The notes beneath the pieces are model-generated. The model did no database searches. It was not told where the DNA came from and was given only the letters and a program-made list of their open reading frames with translations. A program made the position numbers and the translations under genes. From Bdellovibrio bacteriovorus HD100 (lineage in GTDB: Bacteria > Bdellovibrionota > Bdellovibrionia > Bdellovibrionales > Bdellovibrionaceae), in assembly GCF_000196175.1 (NCBI RefSeq), contig NC_005363.1, positions 558,001 to 622,000 of the forward strand: a stretch of 64,000 nt of DNA. Reading direction: 5' to 3'. The stretch's first letter is position 1. Every line of letters begins with the position of its first letter. This document shows, piece by piece, positions 7,438 to 16,694 of the stretch.

Positions 7438-9585
7438 ATGCTGTCCTGGAGCCGTTCTACATTTGCCATGCTTCTTTGCTCATCCATGCTTGTGGCCTGT
7501 ACGAAAGAGACTGAAAAAGTCATCGTGAAAGAAGCCCTGCCTCCCGCAAAGATCGAAGCTTCGGCTAAGGTCAGTAAGAACCTTGTGACCTTTGAAAAGT
7601 CGTCTTTGGGCAAACTCTTCATGCTGGTTCCCACGGCCATCGATTCCTCCCGGTCCGCCGCTCCCAGTTTCTTTCGCCCCCAGTTGATTTCCTTTGAAAG
7701 ACAAGGCGATCGCATCGCGGTCTTCAATCAGACGGTCAAAGACGTCGTCGAGACGGTCACGGCCGATCAGCTTATTCAGAGTTTTGCGGTCGTTGATGAA
7801 ACCACCGAGCAGATCGTTTTTGACCTGGGTCAGGGATTCCTGTCCATGAATCTTCAGGACGCCATGGATATCGTTTTGCCATACACGTATTCTGATGTGA
7901 TTGAAAAAGGGGAGCGTAAACTGGAATCCCATCTGGATATCAAGGATTCCTATGTTAGTTCTCTTTCCCTGCGTAACAATTCCATTCTGATCAAGCAGGT
8001 GATCCGCATCGTGGAAAAAGCGCGTCCTTCTGGTGGAGGGAACAAAGAGGCCGAAGAAAAGTTGAAACAGATCGGCATGCAAAAGCCTGAGAAGTTCGAG
8101 ACCAGCAAGACTCTGTTCTTTGAAATCAAGCCTTACGTGCAAAACGAATATTTCAAGTCCAAGCCCATGGACGCCCAGAACCGCTTTGGCTTCTTCGTTA
8201 ACAACACCTTCAAAAAAGGTGAAGACAATATGAAAACCCAGATCGCACGCTGGAGCATCGACGAAAAAGACGGCGATATCCGTGTGTTGATTGATGCCAA
8301 CGTTCCTCAGAAAATGGAAGCTGCCGTCAGGGAAGGCGTGACCTATTGGAACCGCGTTCTAGGCCGTGACATTCTGAAAGTTGAGACCGGTTACAAGGAT
8401 TCAGACCCACAAACGGACCGCTCGATCGTGATCCGCTGGATTCACTGGGATCACGGGTTTGGAGCCTATGCCAATGCCCAGATGGATCCTCTGACGGGAG
8501 AAGCCTTCCGTGGTTTTGTCTATATGACATCGTCCTTCACGAAAAAAGACGACATGAAGCCTGATAACGGCGGCGGAGTTTTTTCTTTCAAGCACGGTGA
8601 TCTGTGTGGGATGAGAATGGACATGGACCCGTCAGACCAGGAAGACTCTGTGCGCGCGGTGATAGCTCACGAGATGGGGCACGTTCTGGGGCTTCGTCAC
8701 AACTTTGCCGGCAGTTCCTCGACCGAACATACGGATGCTGAAATCAAAGAGGCAATCAATCAGCGCAAAAATGGAAATCTGGTCGCAGAAAAGTCCGTAG
8801 TGACGACCGTGATGGACTATACTGACGACGTGGCTTCTTTGGTTTCGGGTGCCTTCATCAAGGACAATGTCATGCCCTATGACAAGAAGGCCATTGATTG
8901 GGCTTATAAGGATGTCGATTCCGCAAAGATCAAAGGCATGTACTGCTCAGATGAGCACATTTTGGATGCGGGAGCCGGCGGACGAAATATTATTGGATGT
9001 GAACGTCAGGACCTGTACCGCAATGTCTTCTTTGCAGAGAGAGAAAGAATCCTGGCGACTGCAAAAGACACTTTGAACAGCACGATCACCTCTCTGGAAT
9101 ACATGAAAAAAGCCGGATACAAAATTGAGCACAAAGCCTATGTGCAGATGACTTTCAGTCCGACCCTGGAGATTGCCGAATCCCTGTATAAGAGCGACAA
9201 GAAGAATCCGTTGCTGACAATTGCTGATGTGGTCGAGGACTTCCTGTCTCCATACATGCGTTGGGGCTACAACGCCAAGGACTATGGGAATGGATCCATG
9301 AACGGAGATGCCGAGGTCAATGAACAGCTGAAAGAAATGGGCGGATTGACGGCTTACCTGAGGACGCTGAGCCCGACTTCTGACGATCCGGAGTACTTCC
9401 AGAAGCTGGCCAAAGAAGCTCTGGCCGCTGGAAAGTTTGACAACATAGGTCTGACCCCTGAAGAGCTTCAGGTGGTCAAAGAAGGTCTTCTGGAAAACTC
9501 TGCAAAGCTTGATGCAGAGGCTGCAGACCTTGCTTTGAAAGCCGTGGACGTCAGCAGGCTTCGCGACACCATCACTAGCCGGTAG
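7438..9585 (+). CDS. Zinc-dependent metalloprotease lipoprotein (DUF4953/EcxA-type)
   Basis: A 715-residue lipoprotein. ATG 7438 is preceded by GGGAG; lipobox MLVAC gives Cys21. The metzincin-type zinc site HEMGHVLGLRHN lies at residues 411-422 (His411, Glu412, His415, His421) and is followed by FAGSSS, as in the DUF4953/EcxA-like family; VMDYTDD (~462) supplies the Met-turn region. The mature protein should be a periplasmic or surface-anchored peptidase, likely used on envelope or prey proteins; the substrate is unknown. The last 11 bp overlap the 3' end of the convergent ppc gene, so no separate terminator is visible. Confidence 0.85.
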   Translation: MLSWSRSTFAMLLCSSMLVACTKETEKVIVKEALPPAKIEASAKVSKNLVTFEKSSLGKLFMLVPTAIDSSRSAAPSFFRPQLISFERQGDRIAVFNQTVKDVVETVTADQLIQSFAVVDETTEQIVFDLGQGFLSMNLQDAMDIVLPYTYSDVIEKGERKLESHLDIKDSYVSSLSLRNNSILIKQVIRIVEKARPSGGGNKEAEEKLKQIGMQKPEKFETSKTLFFEIKPYVQNEYFKSKPMDAQNRFGFFVNNTFKKGEDNMKTQIARWSIDEKDGDIRVLIDANVPQKMEAAVREGVTYWNRVLGRDILKVETGYKDSDPQTDRSIVIRWIHWDHGFGAYANAQMDPLTGEAFRGFVYMTSSFTKKDDMKPDNGGGVFSFKHGDLCGMRMDMDPSDQEDSVRAVIAHEMGHVLGLRHNFAGSSSTEHTDAEIKEAINQRKNGNLVAEKSVVTTVMDYTDDVASLVSGAFIKDNVMPYDKKAIDWAYKDVDSAKIKGMYCSDEHILDAGAGGRNIIGCERQDLYRNVFFAERERILATAKDTLNSTITSLEYMKKAGYKIEHKAYVQMTFSPTLEIAESLYKSDKKNPLLTIADVVEDFLSPYMRWGYNAKDYGNGSMNGDAEVNEQLKEMGGLTAYLRTLSPTSDDPEYFQKLAKEALAAGKFDNIGLTPEELQVVKEGLLENSAKLDAEAADLALKAVDVSRLRDTITSR

Positions 9586-11923
9586 TCAGCATCCCGCTGG
9601 CGATCCCCGTGACGGTTTCCCTGAGCAGCTTGATGTCCGTGGTTTCCAGGGCCACCAGCTGCAAGACGTTCAGCGGGTGAATCAGCGGTGAGCGCAAGCC
9701 GATGCTGGTTTCAAGCCAAGGGCGATACCACAGCAGACTTTTTTCCCGGGTGATTTCTCGGATGCATTTAACTGTTTGCGCAAACTCCTGGCGGAAACTG
9801 TTTTCGTATTTGGTGATGGTTTCTTTGTTTAATCGGGAAGAACGCAGATACATAAAGAACACGTCCATCTCGATTTTCTCCAGGGTGAAACCCACGGCCT
9901 TAATATAGCTGCGGAACATCGCAGATTCTTTAAAGGCTTTGCGGTACTGGCTCTTCTCTGAAGCCGTAAGATTTTTCCAATGACTTCCCAAGCCCCACCA
10001 CGTCGGGAACAGGGCGCGGGTTTGGGTCCAGCACAAAACCCAGGGAATGGCGCGCAAGCTCTTTAGTTGTACGGGTCCTTGACGTTTGGAAGGGCGTGAA
10101 CCCATGCGCAGGTCTTTCATGAAGGAATAGGGCGTCGCCTTTTCAATCAACTCCAGAAAATCCGGCTGTTGCAAAATCTGCTGATAGCTTTGCTGAACTG
10201 AGTCCGACAGCTTCTGCAAGGCCTTGCGGTTGATGGCCGAGGTGTGTGTTGCCGGCGCCTGTTTGCGCGCATCGCGGTTTTGAACCAGCAAGTTCAGTTG
10301 TCGCTGCAAAATGGCCGGAGAATTGTAACTGCGATAGATCATTTCCCCTTGAACCGTCATCTTCACATTCTTCAGGGCCGAGAGCGGCCACCACTCGGTC
10401 TGCTCTTGAATCGAACCACCACCGCGTTCGATGCTGCCGCCGGAGCCGTGGAAGAAGATCGGCACCAGGCCCTGCTTTTCAATGGTGGCCTCAAGTCCCT
10501 GCATCGCGGATTGGATCAGGAAGCGAGATGGAAAGGATCCATTTTCTTTGGCCGAGTCGGAATACCCCAACATCACTTCCAGCTGAGCTGACCAGTGCTT
10601 TTTGATCAGGGACTTGTTTTTCTTTACTCCCAGGAATGTGCGGATGATTTCCGTGCTGTTTTTCAACGAGTGCGAGCTTTCAAACAGCGGCACCACCGGC
10701 AGGCGCGGTCCGTTTAAGATCTTTGAACTGAGGCGGATTCCGGCCTCGATGTCCTTGGCGGATTCGCACTGACTTAAGATAAAGCCACGCACATAGTTGC
10801 GCGGGCTGTGGTCGGGACTCAGGCGTGCCAGGGTTTTTAACATGCGGCTGATGTTCATGCGGAATCTTGAATCATCCAAAGCCTCATGCACCAGGCTGCT
10901 GTCTTCGCGAATTTCAAGCGGCACCACCAGGCTCGGGAAGATTTTTAGCAGATAGCGGATGCGGTTCAGGGTGGGGGATTCGGCTCCAAAAAGGCGATGT
11001 TGCTCTGTTGCGAGATCATGCACGGATTTATTTAAGGCGTGAACCCGATTGGCGTCGCCGGTGGAAATGCGGCGGGTTTTTGTCAGGTTTCTTTTGACAG
11101 CGACAGCGTGCCTTTGCAGCTTTCGAATGTCGTTCTTCTGCCGCAGTCCGGATCGGGACAGCGGAGCCAGGTCCGCAAGATAAGCGGCAAACTGTGTTTT
11201 GACCCAGCTGTGCAGGCGGGCCCGGGACATGCTAAGGCTTCCCAGCATGGTTTTTTCATTCACGCCCGGATGTCCGTCCTTGTCGCCGCCCACCCAAGTG
11301 CGGATGTAAAACGGAATCTGGGCATGGCGTTGTTGCAGATAGATTTCGATGATGTCGTCCTGAAGCACCAGTGAATAGATGTACTCGGCCTCATCCATGA
11401 CCGAAGGTTTTCGCTGTTTGGACATGGGAAGCTGCCAGGCCATCCGAAGCAGGGCATGCAGCTCTGCCGTCTGATTATGTCTTTCCGCGGTCAGACGCTG
11501 CAACAGCAGCTGATGAACTTTGCGGAAGTAAAAAATGATGTCGCTGTTGCGGGATTCTGTCGGGTGGGCTGTCAGCACATGAATGATGCGCCCATAGGCG
11601 TGGGTTTCTTCACTGAGTGGCGCGGTTTTTTCCTCCAGCAGGCGGTGAGTGCGATACGCAGATTCGCAGGCATTGATCAGCTCCAGCATCAGAGCAAAGG
11701 AGTGCGCAATTTCAAAGCGCTGTGCGGGCGAAAGAACTTCCATGTCGCCCTTCAGTTTCAGCAAACCCTTAAGCTGTCCGCCATCTTTGGACTTCACAAA
11801 GCGGCGGATGTTTTCAATTCGTTGAAACTGCTTACCACCCAGTTCGGCTTCGATGACGTGTCCGAGTTCCGTCACGGCCCAGTTCACAAGTGAGGTTAAT
11901 TCCTTTGCCAGGGCTTTTTGCAT
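9575..11923 (-). CDS. ppc: Phosphoenolpyruvate carboxylase (divergent)
   Basis: A 782-residue protein that should convert PEP plus bicarbonate to oxaloacetate, refilling the TCA cycle. ATG 11923 is chosen because GGAG precedes it; the longer frame only reads through REP copy C. Family motifs are present: VLTAHPTES (~residue 118) with the catalytic His, GGDKDGHPGVN, EIREDSSLV, QGEMIYRSYN and RAIPWVLCWTQTR. The mobile glycine loop near residue 490 reads FHGSGGSIERGGGS instead of the usual FHGRGGxxGRGGxP, so the first loop Arg is Ser and a Gly is Glu. The protein is also shorter than the E. coli enzyme (883). Activity or regulation may differ. Confidence 0.9.
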   Translation of the reverse strand: MQKALAKELTSLVNWAVTELGHVIEAELGGKQFQRIENIRRFVKSKDGGQLKGLLKLKGDMEVLSPAQRFEIAHSFALMLELINACESAYRTHRLLEEKTAPLSEETHAYGRIIHVLTAHPTESRNSDIIFYFRKVHQLLLQRLTAERHNQTAELHALLRMAWQLPMSKQRKPSVMDEAEYIYSLVLQDDIIEIYLQQRHAQIPFYIRTWVGGDKDGHPGVNEKTMLGSLSMSRARLHSWVKTQFAAYLADLAPLSRSGLRQKNDIRKLQRHAVAVKRNLTKTRRISTGDANRVHALNKSVHDLATEQHRLFGAESPTLNRIRYLLKIFPSLVVPLEIREDSSLVHEALDDSRFRMNISRMLKTLARLSPDHSPRNYVRGFILSQCESAKDIEAGIRLSSKILNGPRLPVVPLFESSHSLKNSTEIIRTFLGVKKNKSLIKKHWSAQLEVMLGYSDSAKENGSFPSRFLIQSAMQGLEATIEKQGLVPIFFHGSGGSIERGGGSIQEQTEWWPLSALKNVKMTVQGEMIYRSYNSPAILQRQLNLLVQNRDARKQAPATHTSAINRKALQKLSDSVQQSYQQILQQPDFLELIEKATPYSFMKDLRMGSRPSKRQGPVQLKSLRAIPWVLCWTQTRALFPTWWGLGSHWKNLTASEKSQYRKAFKESAMFRSYIKAVGFTLEKIEMDVFFMYLRSSRLNKETITKYENSFRQEFAQTVKCIREITREKSLLWYRPWLETSIGLRSPLIHPLNVLQLVALETTDIKLLRETVTGIASGMLTTG

Positions 11924-12007
11924 GGTTGCTCCTATCCGTAGGGTTAGTTTAGGACCCTTTCCTTCGTCGAGGGAAGTCGTATATTGGGACGACTTCTGTC
12001 TGGTTAT

Positions 12008-12045
12008 GATGCGGTGTAGGTGTAAAAAGTCACCAGGCACCTTTT
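12008..12045 (+). repeat. REP-like repeat, copy C
   Basis: Identical to copy B over GATGCGGTGTAGGTG, TAAAAAGTCACC and AGGCACCTTT. It lies in the intergenic region between the divergent ppc and flaG-like genes. It is solitary here, without an inverted partner. Confidence 0.8.
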
Positions 12046-12067
12046 GGGGAGGGGGGAATGTGCCGAT

Positions 12068-12451
12068 ATGTTAGGCATGAATATTAAGGGACTGATTTCC
12101 AACATTTTACCGAACAACGAAGTTCGTCATGTTGATTCGATCGGAAAGACGATTCAGTCCGACTCTACACACGATCGTGATGCCAACGGGCAAGAGCAAT
12201 ACCAAAACCCGCAGCAACAGCGCGAGCCGATGACGGAAGAGCAGCTTGAAAAAGCCATGGAGCATCTTCGAAATTTGCCTGCGATGAAAGAACACAAGTG
12301 GACTGTGGAGCTTGAAGACGAAGGCGACGGCCGCTTTGTTGTTGTGAAAGACAACCTGGGATCGATCATCCGCCGGATTCCAGAGTTGGAACTTTGGACT
12401 TTGCCATCTGATAACTCTCCTCGAGGACAGTTACTGAAGCGTTCGGCTTAA
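12068..12451 (+). CDS. flaG: FlaG-family flagellar protein
   Basis: A 127-residue protein. Starts at ATG 12068 behind the purine run AGGGGGG; ATG 12077 is an alternative. After a Gln/Asn/Asp-rich N-terminal half, residues ~75-120 form the FlaG-like domain: WTVELEDEGDGRFVVVKDN then GSIIRRIPELE, matching the family pattern of a short beta-sheet ending in the VIRQIP motif. FlaG proteins are small cytoplasmic proteins encoded next to fliD and affect filament length. The position just before fliD and fliS supports the call. REP copy C lies immediately upstream. Confidence 0.75.
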   Translation: MLGMNIKGLISNILPNNEVRHVDSIGKTIQSDSTHDRDANGQEQYQNPQQQREPMTEEQLEKAMEHLRNLPAMKEHKWTVELEDEGDGRFVVVKDNLGSIIRRIPELELWTLPSDNSPRGQLLKRSA

Positions 12452-12488
12452 GTTTTAATTTCAAAAGAGCATAAGATTCCCGGCAGGA

Positions 12489-12507
12489 GGTCCAGCAAAT
12501 CAGGACC
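12489..12507. promoter_or_regulatory. GGTCC-N9-GGACC inverted repeat upstream of fliD
   Basis: GGTCC (12489-12493) and GGACC (12503-12507) form an inverted repeat in the flaG-fliD intergenic region, using the same half-sites as the palindromes near both flagellins but with a wider spacer. Confidence 0.3.
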
Positions 12508-12623
12508 CTGTCAAAATCCCTGTGGGTTTATTTTCATTAGAGCCCTGAAAGCCTCTCCACTGGCCTTTCCTAGAGACATTTAATTGACTCACGGTCACTG
12601 AATCATTTTGACACAATGGATTC

Positions 12624-13991
12624 ATGGCAGGATTCCGAATTACAGGCATGGCCTCTGGGCTACCACCAAATATCGTTGAGCAGCTGATGGAAGCTGAACG
12701 TATTCCTGTGAAACAGATGGAAGTCGGCCGCGCCAAGCAGGAGGACAAACTCAAGCTGGTGCAGGATTTGGAAACCAAGGTGAATGACATCACCAAGAAT
12801 CTGGGTGAGCTGACTTCCACCAGTGGTTTTGTCGACAAAAAGTTCCTGAGTGGCGATCCCAATATTGTGGATGGTCAGGTCGACCCCGGAAGTGCCATTC
12901 CCGGAGACTATGCCATTGAAGTGGTGCAGCTGGCGCAAAAGCCGGCGGCCATGTCCAACGGTTTCCCGGACAAGGATCAGACTCAGATCGGTGTTGGTTA
13001 TATCAAGTTCGAAACACCGGAAGGAACAAAAGAGGTTTACATCAACGGATCCAATTCGACTTTGGATGGCGTGATGAAACAGATCAACGCCGCCAACGTG
13101 GGTTTGAAGGCCCAGGTGGTGGAGGATCGCAAGGATCAGGAAAACCCGTTCAAGCTTCTTGTGTCGGGTCTTTCCACCGGTAACGACAGTCAGGTGACCT
13201 TCCCGAAGATTTATCTTCTGGACGGGGATCAGGACATGTACTTCGAAGAGTCGCGCAAGGCGCAGAACGCGAAGGTCAAGGTCGACGGCTTTGAGATCGA
13301 ACTTCCCGACAACAAATCCACGGATTTGGTGCCGGGTGTGACATTGGATTTTAAATCAGCGGCGCCGGGGCGCGAGATTCGCCTTTCTGTGAAAGAGAAT
13401 CTTGAGGTCATCAGCGGCAAGATTAAAAGCTTTGTGGATTCATACAATGCGGCTTTGGAGTTCATCCAGAAGCAGAACAAGCTGCAGGCCGGTAACGGCA
13501 AGAACCCGGCACTGGGTCCTCTGGGCGGTGACGGCATGCTGCGCTCGATTGAGAACAGTCTGCGCCGTGTGATTCTGAATCCACAGATGGGTGTGGAGTC
13601 ACCCATCCGCCGAGTGGGCGAGCTGGGGATTGAGTTCAACAGAAACGGTACCTTGAACTTCTCGCAAGACAAGTTCAACAAAGTGCTGCAGGCCAACCCA
13701 AAGGCGGTGGCGGCGTTCCTGCGCGGTGACGGTTTTAACACAGGCTTTGTGTCCACCGTGAAGCGTGAGATCGGAAATCTGGTGAACGGGCAGTTCGGTA
13801 CCATCTCCAACCGTAAGCGCGGTCTGGAGGATCGTATCAAGCAGGTGAACAACCGTATTGAAACGAAAGAACGCCAGTTGGAAAGAAAAGAAGACAGCCT
13901 GCGACGTAAGTTTGCAGATCTGGAACAGAAGATGTCTGCGTTGAACGCTCAGCAGGCTAAGTTTGCGGCGATGTCGCAGCCACAGGGTTAA
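12624..13991 (+). CDS. fliD: Flagellar filament cap protein FliD (HAP2)
   Basis: A 455-residue cap protein that promotes flagellin polymerisation at the filament tip. The N-terminal FliD domain begins GFRITGMASGLPPNIVEQLM, matching the family signature around GLASGLD. The C-terminal FliD domain includes IKSFVDSYNAALEFIQKQ, LRSIENSLRRVIL and LGIEFNRNGTLNF, and ends in a coiled coil (IKQVNNRIETKERQLERKED) that forms the stalk. No good Shine-Dalgarno is seen before ATG 12624. fliS follows 37 bp after the stop, so the two are probably co-transcribed. Confidence 0.95.
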   Translation: MAGFRITGMASGLPPNIVEQLMEAERIPVKQMEVGRAKQEDKLKLVQDLETKVNDITKNLGELTSTSGFVDKKFLSGDPNIVDGQVDPGSAIPGDYAIEVVQLAQKPAAMSNGFPDKDQTQIGVGYIKFETPEGTKEVYINGSNSTLDGVMKQINAANVGLKAQVVEDRKDQENPFKLLVSGLSTGNDSQVTFPKIYLLDGDQDMYFEESRKAQNAKVKVDGFEIELPDNKSTDLVPGVTLDFKSAAPGREIRLSVKENLEVISGKIKSFVDSYNAALEFIQKQNKLQAGNGKNPALGPLGGDGMLRSIENSLRRVILNPQMGVESPIRRVGELGIEFNRNGTLNFSQDKFNKVLQANPKAVAAFLRGDGFNTGFVSTVKREIGNLVNGQFGTISNRKRGLEDRIKQVNNRIETKERQLERKEDSLRRKFADLEQKMSALNAQQAKFAAMSQPQG

Positions 13992-14028
13992 GAACGTTGA
14001 AAATGGATAAGGGAAGAAGTGAGGGGTC

Positions 14029-14439
14029 ATGAATAAAAATGCATATCAGAAGTACAAAACGACTTCGGTACAAAGCGCCAGCCGCGAAAAAATTCTGCTG
14101 ATGCTTTACGAGGGTGCCATTAAATTCACGAAGCTGGCTATCAAGGCCGCTGAGGAAAAGAAGATCGCGGATCGCGGTATGAATATCGGGCGCGCCTTCG
14201 ATATCATTATGGAACTCAACAACACTCTGGACCACAAAGTCGGCGGCGACGTCGCGAACCAGCTTGAACAGCTTTATATGTTCATGATGGAGCAATACAC
14301 CAAAGCCAATATCACAGGCAGTCCTGAGCCATTGAAGGAAAACTTGAAACTTCTGAACACGCTGTATGACGGCTGGGTTCAGGCAGTGGAAAAGTTGAAG
14401 CAGGAAACCAACAATTCACCAGATAAAAAAGCAGGCTAA
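14029..14439 (+). CDS. fliS: Flagellin export chaperone FliS
   Basis: A 136-residue all-helical cytosolic chaperone that binds the C-terminus of flagellin and prevents premature polymerisation. The N-terminus NAYQKYKTTSVQSASREKIL and LMLYEGAIKFTKLA match the FliS family core, and length is typical. The ribosome site GAGGGG precedes the ATG. It lies between fliD and a FliT/FlgN-like gene, the usual flagellar late-gene order. The neighbouring two flagellins are its expected clients. Confidence 0.95.
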   Translation: MNKNAYQKYKTTSVQSASREKILLMLYEGAIKFTKLAIKAAEEKKIADRGMNIGRAFDIIMELNNTLDHKVGGDVANQLEQLYMFMMEQYTKANITGSPEPLKENLKLLNTLYDGWVQAVEKLKQETNNSPDKKAG

Positions 14440-14462
14440 GAATGAGTCACTGTGGAGGGGAC

Positions 14463-14888
14463 ATGACCAGAATTATCACCTTGTTGAACGAAAAGAATCA
14501 TTACCTGGAAAAGTTCTATGCACTGAATGAAGTGGAGCTTGCAAACTTCGCCCAAGGGCAGTTTGACAATCTGGAGCACTTCTATCAGACCCGTGACCGC
14601 ATTCTGGATGTGCTTAAGTATGTGGACGCCCAGATTGAAAAGGCGCACTCCGAGATCGGTGCCGAAAGCGTCATCGCTGAAAACGAACGCCGCGAGGTGA
14701 AATCTGCTTTGTCCATCAAGGATGAATATGTTGCCCGCATTATCGAGCAGGATATTCAAGTGTTGGCATGCATTGAAATGGCCAAGAACTCGATTATCCG
14801 TGAACTGCAGGAGGTTCGCCGCAACCGCAAGGCTGTGGGTGGTTACAAGACCAAGACCTTCAATCAGCGTCTGGATGAAGAGGTCTAG
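14463..14888 (+). CDS. FliT/FlgN-like flagellar chaperone (putative)
   Basis: A 141-residue helical protein. ATG 14463 is preferred because GGAGGGG ends two bases before it, whereas ATG 14442 has no site. The sequence is a long charged helical hairpin (ITLLNEKNHYLEKFYALNE, then a second helix around EVKSALSIKDEYVARIIEQD), the general form of FlgN/FliT chaperones that escort FliD or hook-junction proteins. The assignment rests mainly on location directly after fliS and on length and helicity. A conserved-residue match to either family cannot be claimed by eye. Confidence 0.6.
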   Translation: MTRIITLLNEKNHYLEKFYALNEVELANFAQGQFDNLEHFYQTRDRILDVLKYVDAQIEKAHSEIGAESVIAENERREVKSALSIKDEYVARIIEQDIQVLACIEMAKNSIIRELQEVRRNRKAVGGYKTKTFNQRLDEEV

Positions 14889-14987
14889 GAAAAAATTTCC
14901 TGACAAAAACATGACGGCGAGTTTGGCCAAAGAGTCAAACAACTGGCTGAACTTGCCTCAGATTCAATTAAATCACAAACGACCCAT

Positions 14988-15003
14988 TGGCATCTGTGTT
15001 GCT
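14988..15003 (+). promoter_or_regulatory. Sigma-54 promoter candidate of the long 15-25 kb operon
   Basis: TGGCATCTGTGTTGCT matches TGGCACG-N4-TTGCW with the invariant GG and GC separated by exactly 10 bases. The predicted start near 15014 falls just before the ribosome site GAGGAGA (15019-15025) of the first gene. Good sequence and geometry. Confidence 0.65.
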
Positions 15004-15034
15004 CCATCAAGTCTTCGCGAGGAGAGCACAACAG

Positions 15035-16081
15035 ATGTTGGAAAATCAGATCGTTCAAAAGTCCAGTGAAATTTCCGGTGACCATTCAGGTCCTGAGTTT
15101 GTTCAGGAATCCACTAAAATTTATTTTGATCCGCAACAGGCCATTGCCGATTTCGATGCGGAACTGCCGGAAGTCAAAGAAGAAAGAATCACGGACCCTC
15201 GTGTTGCCAACTTCATTCGTCACGCTCAAGTATTGATGAAACATCGCGAATACCCTCTGGCGATGAATCTGTTGCGTGAAGCCAGCAACAAAGATTCCAA
15301 AAATCCTGCGACCTTGAACATGCTGGCAAACTGCCTGGACAAGATGTCCCGCAATTCCGAAGCTTTGATCGTCAGAAAGACCCTGGCACAAGTGGATTAT
15401 GGCTTTGAAAGCCTGCATGGCTACGCCACGTCCCTTTATAAATCCGGTCGTGATCAGGAAGCTTTGGACAAATACTTTGAAGCTTTGGCGGTTCTGACTG
15501 ATGAAACTGACACGCTTTTTGAGACCTATAAAAACATGGGCAATATTTTCGTGCGTCAGGGCGACTTTGACGGTGCGGAAGAATACTATAATAAAGCCTA
15601 CACAATGAACCCGCAGTCCGATGTGCTGCTGGTGAATTTCGGCACTTTGGAAGTTCAGCGTGGCGACTATGACAAGTCCCTGTACTGCTTCCGTAAAGCC
15701 GTTGAAATCAATCCGGAAAATGACAAAGCCTGGGTTGGCCTTGCCATGGTACACAGCCAATTCGGTGATATGGAACTGGCTTGGGCCAATATTGAAACGG
15801 CCATTGATATCAATCCACAAAACCGTACAGCCGTTCATCTGGCTGCGAACTGGGGCCTTCGTGATGGTAAGTTACAAAAAGCCATCGAAGCTCTTCAGGG
15901 TTATCTTGCAAGTGTGGAAGAAGATGAAGACATGTCTCTGGTTCTGATCAATCTGCTGTGCAGCGCGGGTCAAGTGGACCAGGCGATGCTCGAGATCGAG
16001 CGTGTCCTTCTTTGGAATCCAGATCACAAAGAAGTCAGAAATCTGAAAAAGAAAATCATCGCATCACAGAAGGTTACTTAA
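15035..16081 (+). CDS. TPR-repeat protein heading the modification operon
   Basis: A 348-residue cytosolic protein; ATG 15035 follows GAGGAGA and the sigma-54-like promoter. After ~65 low-complexity acidic residues it is a run of tetratricopeptide repeats: PLAMNLLREASNKDSKNPAT, DQEALDKYFEALAVLTDETD, DFDGAEEYYNKAYTMNPQSD, DYDKSLYCFRKAVEINPEND and MELAWANIETAIDINPQNRT. TPRs of this type scaffold protein complexes and occur in O-GlcNAc-transferase-like enzymes, but no catalytic domain is present. It is followed 1 bp later by the next gene, so they should be made together. Likely a scaffold or substrate-recognition protein for glycosyltransferases; inference. Confidence 0.8.
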   Translation: MLENQIVQKSSEISGDHSGPEFVQESTKIYFDPQQAIADFDAELPEVKEERITDPRVANFIRHAQVLMKHREYPLAMNLLREASNKDSKNPATLNMLANCLDKMSRNSEALIVRKTLAQVDYGFESLHGYATSLYKSGRDQEALDKYFEALAVLTDETDTLFETYKNMGNIFVRQGDFDGAEEYYNKAYTMNPQSDVLLVNFGTLEVQRGDYDKSLYCFRKAVEINPENDKAWVGLAMVHSQFGDMELAWANIETAIDINPQNRTAVHLAANWGLRDGKLQKAIEALQGYLASVEEDEDMSLVLINLLCSAGQVDQAMLEIERVLLWNPDHKEVRNLKKKIIASQKVT

Positions 16082-16082
16082 A

Positions 16083-16694
16083 ATGCCTATGATCACATTC
16101 TCTGAAAATCACGAATCATCCTTGGTTGCTTTTGAAGAGGGTCAAGCCCTGGCTTCCCTGCGCGATCCGCGCGGTGAAGGTTTGAAGTGGGCTTATTCTT
16201 TGGGGGTTTTACCGGCAGAACATGTTGTGGTTGTGGGCCTTGGTGCCGGCTTCCATGTGGCGGCTTTGGCGGACGTGGATCCAGATGTGCGTATCACGGT
16301 GATTGAATCCCGCGAATCCCTGATTCCGGTGTTCCGTTCCCAGTTCCCGGATCTTGAAGACCGTGTAGAAATTCGTGTGGTGCAAACCGCTCAGGATCTT
16401 TTCAAGTCTGAACTTTTCCAGGAAGTGCTGAATCACCGCTCTTTTGTTCTTTCCTTCCAGGAATGTTGGGGGGCGCAGGCTCAGTTCTTTACTGAGTGTT
16501 TTGCGCACCTGACCGGTCGTTCAGTGGAATCCGTTCGCTACCATTTCGAAGAATTCGGTATCAATATGAAGGCCCTTTACCTGCAGCCAAATCAGTTGTT
16601 GTCCATCAACGATGTGATTCCGGTGATAGAGGCTTCTGCGATGCCTGAAACTAATAAACAGATTTTCCGCGTGCTCGGTGAATTGGTGAAATAA
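16083..16694 (+). CDS. Rossmann-like protein resembling the Maf/DUF115 glycosyltransferase N-region
   Basis: A 203-residue protein. The segment VVVVGLGAGFHVAALADVD followed by ITVIESRESLIPVF is a nucleotide-binding Rossmann start (GxGxGxH then an acidic residue ending strand 2). It resembles the region preceding the DUF115/6-HMP kinase-like core of motility-associated factor (Maf) proteins that modify flagellin. It lacks the remainder of a Maf protein, so it may be a reduced version. It sits in an operon with a TPR protein upstream and GT9 enzymes downstream (stop and start abut at TAAATG), which favours a role in flagellin or surface glycosylation. Function not proven. Confidence 0.55.
   Translation: MPMITFSENHESSLVAFEEGQALASLRDPRGEGLKWAYSLGVLPAEHVVVVGLGAGFHVAALADVDPDVRITVIESRESLIPVFRSQFPDLEDRVEIRVVQTAQDLFKSELFQEVLNHRSFVLSFQECWGAQAQFFTECFAHLTGRSVESVRYHFEEFGINMKALYLQPNQLLSINDVIPVIEASAMPETNKQIFRVLGELVK

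Noticed and set aside
11924-12040. N-terminal extension of the PEP carboxylase frame
   Set aside because: It translates REP copy C and has no ribosome site, while ATG 11923 has GGAG.
14911-15069. 52-codon frame before the TPR gene
   Set aside because: No Shine-Dalgarno; it spans the sigma-54-like promoter and overlaps the TPR start in another frame.
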